A stretch of DNA of 64,000 bases, taken from Trissonchulus latispiculum. Lineage: Eukaryota > Nematoda > Enoplea > Enoplida > Ironidae. The DNA lies in assembly GCA_030248195.1 (NCBI GenBank), contig JASAND010019857.1:62001-126000 (forward strand), written 5' to 3'. Positions 60,051 to 64,000 of the stretch are shown piece after piece (positions within the stretch are counted from its first letter, which is position 1; the number at the start of each line of letters is the position of its first letter). The translations under genes and the position numbers were made by a program. Below the pieces are notes generated by a model that saw only the letters and a program-made list of their open reading frames with translations, searched no databases and was not told where the DNA came from.

Positions 60051-63000
60051 ATGGCCAGATCAAAGGGGAAGCCGTCACTGCATCTGTACACTCACGTGAC
60101 CAAACTGAGCGACGTGATTGGACATCCTAACGGGATGTGTGTGGTGGAGAGAAGGAAGGAGATCTGGATTGCCAGTAGCTCTGGTAAGCGCACTGGGGTG
60201 GTGACATGGCTACGCTGCTTGTCTGACAACCAAATGGCTGGTGGTTCGAATCCCAGCTCGAAAATTTTATTTTCATTTTTATCTTTTTCTTTTTTATCTT
60301 TTTCTTTTTTATCTTTTTCAGCATAGTTTCCTTGGCATTGCTTGCCGTAAAATGTTGCCTATCATTGTTGGCAGTAAAGCTAATTGAAGTTGAGGTTTAT
60401 TCTTAGATTATGCTACACCCATCACCATGGTTTGCACTAAACTTAGGATTAGTTGAGAGCTATAAAATCCAACCTTTGACCAAGCATTGAGCAACCCCAT
60501 TACGGTATACTTTTAACCTAAAGGATAGTCTTCCTAAAAACAACAAAATAACAGTAACAAACAAGTGCCACATTTCTGCACTAATATCCTGTCCATGAAA
60601 CCAGGTCTGACGCAAATGCAGCTGGCAATCTGAGTCTCGATTTGGACGAATGTTCCTGTCTTCCCCTTCCTCCCAATTTTTCCCTATTGTTTTGCTATTG
60701 TTTAGGTTTGCACCAGCTGACCTCCGAGGGTCAGTACTTGTCTCTGGCCCTGGCCGGGGTCTGTCTTTCCGTCTGTCACCATCCCGAGGACCGAGTTGTC
60801 CTGGCCCTCGCGTCCACTTCCATCGAGAGAGTGGGTCCCAACGCCGCCAGTGAATTGATACTCTTGGAGGATTCAGAGGGAAAGGTCCTCAGTCGAGTCC
60901 CATGCGATCAAGTGCGTTTCGCTATAAAAATCTCGCAGGATATGGTGTTGTTGGGGTTGATATTTTTCTCTCTTATTATTTTGGCATTTATTTAGTCTAA
61001 ACGAGGCGGCAGAATCAATTTCATTAAAATATACATTCAGATCAAATGTTAAGGTTGTACGTGGTTGTTGTTGCATCGGCAGTAGCCAAGCCAAGGATCT
61101 TTCTCTACAAGAAAGAGTAGAGTTTAGTCGTTCGTTTAACAACTCCGCTTGTAAGAACTGTTTCGTGAAAGGACCCCAATAATGATTGAAATCCGTCTCA
61201 TCATTCGGAATTATAGATATAGTTGCAGTAGAGTGCTATGACAATGATACTCCCCTGTGGGTAGTTGAAGTTTGGTGGATTGATCCTTGCCATGAACACT
61301 TTTCCTAACATCTTTCAATTCTGACTGCAGTCATTCACGGCTATTATATTATTAGTAGCAAGAGTACATAGATAATAACAATTTATGCACTATATGTTTG
61401 TGTTCTAAAGCTCTCAACAGACGCACATTGAACCAACTGAGTGGTTGGGTTTTCGAGCTTCAGCATGTAAGCGTAGCGGCTAAATTTGTAGTGATGAGTC
61501 CAATTTGTGGGGGGTCAGCCTTTAGCGAACAGAGCGTGGCATTTGCTCTAATAACAGATACTAGGTTCAGTGTCATACTCTTATCATTATGTACTCTTGG
61601 TAGTAGCAAGAGTACATAATAACTAAGAGCGTTACAAGCGCCCATTCTTTGCTGTGAGGCTGGAACCATGATCTGCACGATAACGGCTGACCCCCACCTC
61701 TCCACAAGGTGGACCCTACATAGTGACTCCCCCTCAGCTTTGTACCTAGTCCGACTACACTCACTCGCTTTTCATGTTACGTGTTGAAGCTCGAAACTGG
61801 TGTGATAACTGCTAGACTGTTTTCAGCTTCAGATCTCGTATATACTCTTGGTAGTGTTGGCTAAATTTTAATTGATATATACATTTTGTAACCTTTATGT
61901 GCTAATAATGTTTCAGGCCTGGGGTCGCACCCGCCGTTGTTGCCTTTCGGTTCCGCACGGGCTGATCTTCATGGCCACAAAGTTTGACGTGGACAAAAAG
62001 CGGAAGAAAACCTGCTGGCAGTCCAGTGCCGTTTGGCGAATCCCCTGGAATGAGGGATCTACTCTGAGTCTGACCCAGACAGAGGCTGCTGTCTGCATTA
62101 TTTGGCTGCAGCCGGGGAACATGTTTTTCCTCAAAACAGTCGACAGTCGCAGACTGTTGGTTGTTTCGGATCGGTAGGTCGGAAATGGTTGGCACAGAGT
62201 CGATTTGAAGTTTCTGGATCATACATACATTGTCCGGCTCACTCGCTCTATGTTTACGTGCTGAGGCTGATGAGCCATAATTAATTGCCTTTTTCCCAGG
62301 CTCCCGAGTTCGCGTCCGTGAAGGATCGCATTCAATGACGGATCAAGACGGCAGTGATACTACATAACTGCAGCCTCGCCTGGTTAGGCTATATCATAAT
62401 GTCAGTGCCGTCAAGCTATGCTTGCCTCAGTTGTTTTCTTTATTATATAATTGCTGATGCAGATGCACTGATGTCTGATGAGGGGACGCATAATCTTCAA
62501 ACATTTTGGTTCGAGGGTGCCCGTGAGGTGCCACGTCGCCAGTAAGCTGGTTGAATGTCCCTCACATCCTCGGAGTATATACGTGCAATCGTCCGTGTCA
62601 GTCATGTCTGAGACAGCAGGTCGGTCGCATAAGCCACGGAGGATCATTGACCCACATCCCCCTTAGACCTAGTCGGTCGCTTCCTTTTGGGTCATTTGAT
62701 CTGGCTGCTGCACCCGCTAAGTATTAAACCTGCCAAGACTGACGCCCATATTGCCTCCGGGCAGATCGGGCGAGAACAGACAGATAGCCATAATTAGTAA
62801 ATTAATTGGGATTGTTTTGATTTCAGGATTGACGATTCTGTCCATTCTGTGGAACTGTTCAGCTTTGACGGGGACTGGATTCGAGTGATCACTCGGGGTC
62901 ACGCCCAGCTGCTGAAGCCGCCTCGGGGCTACATTCGATGGCCAAAAGGTCAGAAGTTGATTCAAATTAAAATTAAGATTAAATTTAGTCATGGACTAGA

Positions 63001-64000
63001 AAATGGCCTATCGTTGTAACGAATTGGTGTAAGGGCTTTTTGGCCTCCCGGGGATCAAACCAAGGACGCCCCCTTTTTGTATACGTCTGTATACGAGAAT
63101 GTTGCCAGTTGTACCTACCCTGGAGGCACGCTATATGTTATCAGAGCAAAAACTATGCTCTGCTCGCTAGCGGCCCACCCTCTCCCCGTACATTAGACCC
63201 TAGTAGTGACCCCACAAATCAGTACCTGGTCGAATCTGAGGTACGTTCACTCGCTCTATACTTGTGTGTTAAAGCTCGAAGGGGAGTCAGCGAGCAGTTA
63301 ATCAGGAACACATAGAACCCAAACATAGCGCACGAAATTCTTTGAAGTGATGGGCCTAATTTGCAGGGGAGGGGGGTCAGCCGTTAGCGTGCAGAGCAGA
63401 GTTTTTGCTCTGATAACATAGAGTGTGCCTAGTGGCACACTTTTATATCATGTACTTTTGCTACTGCTATCAAGAGTACATAATATAAGAGTAAGAAACT
63501 CTTACAGTAGCATGTACAAATCATGCTAGGTATGCTCGGCGCGTTAAGTCGGGCCCCACCGAAAGTCTCGGGAGGGGTCCCACTTAGCACTAACTACACG
63601 CTTTCATATAAGCTTGTGTCTGCTCGCTGATTCGCCCATTAGCCTAATGCTTCCTGCAGGTAATTTATTAGTTATTTTAATTAATTAATTATAACTTTAA
63701 TTAGGTTAATGCAATTAAAAACTAACTTGACAGCTTTGTAGCATTTTTTCTGCTCTTTCCACTGATATAAAAATTGCTGCATACTACAAAAATTCGAAGG
63801 AATGTAATTTGCAACAATTTTTATATCATTAAAAAGAGCAGAAAAAATGCTACAAAGTTGTCGAATTAGTTTTTTAATTAATTAATTAATCAATCAATCA
63901 ATTAATTAATCCAAACAGTTGACTATAATGATATGATCTGTTTTATAGATGTATTGGCCAGTCCGTTCTATCCCGACGAACTGCTGGTAGTGGACGAAAC
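60051..64000 (+). CDS. Gene X copy 2, exons 1-5 (last exon cut by window end)
   Basis: Exons 60051-60183, 60706-60911, 61917-62173, 62827-62948, 63949-64000+. Phases match copy 1 exactly and exon 1 protein is almost identical. Exon 3 has six extra codons (NEGSTLSLTQTEA region) relative to copy 1. Both copies read through cleanly, which suggests both are under selection or the duplication is young in coding parts. Intron sizes differ because of separate insertions. Function is unknown. The blocks GVCLSVCHHPEDRVVLALAS, SVPHGLIFMATKFDVDKK and HSVELFSFDGDWIRVI fit a beta-propeller fold by texture only. Confidence 0.82.
60187..60322 (+). repeat. tRNA-derived SINE next to the gene X splice donor (copy 2)
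   Basis: The head GCGCACTGGGGTGGTGAC, the middle TCTGACAACC and the B-box GGTTCGAATCC match copy 1. The tail is (TTTTTATCTTTTTC)n. It lies only a few bases after the exon 1 donor. Confidence 0.8.
61350..61620. mobile_element. GTGCCACT-family element, diverged copy
   Basis: Ends TAGTAGCAAGAGTACATA and the inverted TATGTACTCTTGGTAGTA. The inside retains TTAGCGAACAGAGC and TTTGCTCTAATAACA text. It lies in intron 2 of gene X copy 2. Confidence 0.65.
63125..63485. mobile_element. GTGCCACT-family inverted-repeat element
   Basis: GCTATATGTTATCAGAGCAA at the left is mirrored by TTGCTCTGATAACATAGAGT at the right, followed by GTGGCACACTTTTATATCAT. It lies in intron 4 of gene X copy 2. It is noncoding. 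Confidence 0.75.
63700..63890. repeat. Foldback repeat, arms about 70 bp
   Basis: AGCTTTGTAGCATTTTTTCT (from 63731) and its complement near 63840 are arms. Both extend outward into TTAATTAAAA-type sequence and inward through GATATAAAAATTG. It lies just before the last visible exon of gene X copy 2. Confidence 0.85.

Noticed and set aside
60642..60995. 117-residue single-exon protein with a C-terminal membrane segment
   Set aside because: This is gene X exon 2 read through its donor at 60912 into the intron. Phase and the sister copy show that the exon ends at 60911.

Overview
This is nuclear DNA from an animal. Genes are split by spliceosomal introns, and one of them is a KDM6A/UTX-type histone demethylase with its TPR block, a gene family known from animals and their relatives. 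I cannot name the species. Most of the window is not coding. It is packed with small non-autonomous DNA transposons, foldback (inverted-repeat) elements, tandem repeats and decayed retrotransposons. Many of these carry long G or C runs.

Layout. 1-890: endonuclease part of a non-LTR retrotransposon, minus strand. 2083-11807: fifteen exons of a KDM6A/UTX homologue, minus strand, from the start codon through all TPRs and into the proline-rich linker; the catalytic JmjC domain lies beyond base 1. 12190-19135: a field of hAT-like miniature elements, several with intact 8-bp target duplications. 16990-27790 and 34983-37790: two copies of an ancient duplicated segment, each carrying insertions that the other lacks. 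A 6.9-kb insertion in the first copy contains a heat-shock-element array. 28408-34440: the 3' half of a dead Gypsy-type LTR retrotransposon, minus strand. 38295-42409: three large inverted-repeat elements. 43274-46940: gene X, a five-exon gene predicted to encode 341 residues of possible beta-propeller type, minus strand. 47363-50507: a composite inverted-repeat insertion. 52474-56064: the 3' eight exons of a TBC1D5-like Rab-GAP gene, plus strand. 60051-64000: a second, diverged copy of gene X, plus strand, leaving the window in its last exon.

The two gene X copies face away from each other as arms of a large inverted duplication around the TBC1D5-like gene. The genes do not form a pathway that I can see: KDM6A acts on chromatin in the nucleus, TBC1D5 on Rab7 and retromer at endosomes, and gene X is unidentified. 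Exon borders were chosen by reading phase, GT/GC-AG signals and remembered similarity to family members. No alignment program was run.
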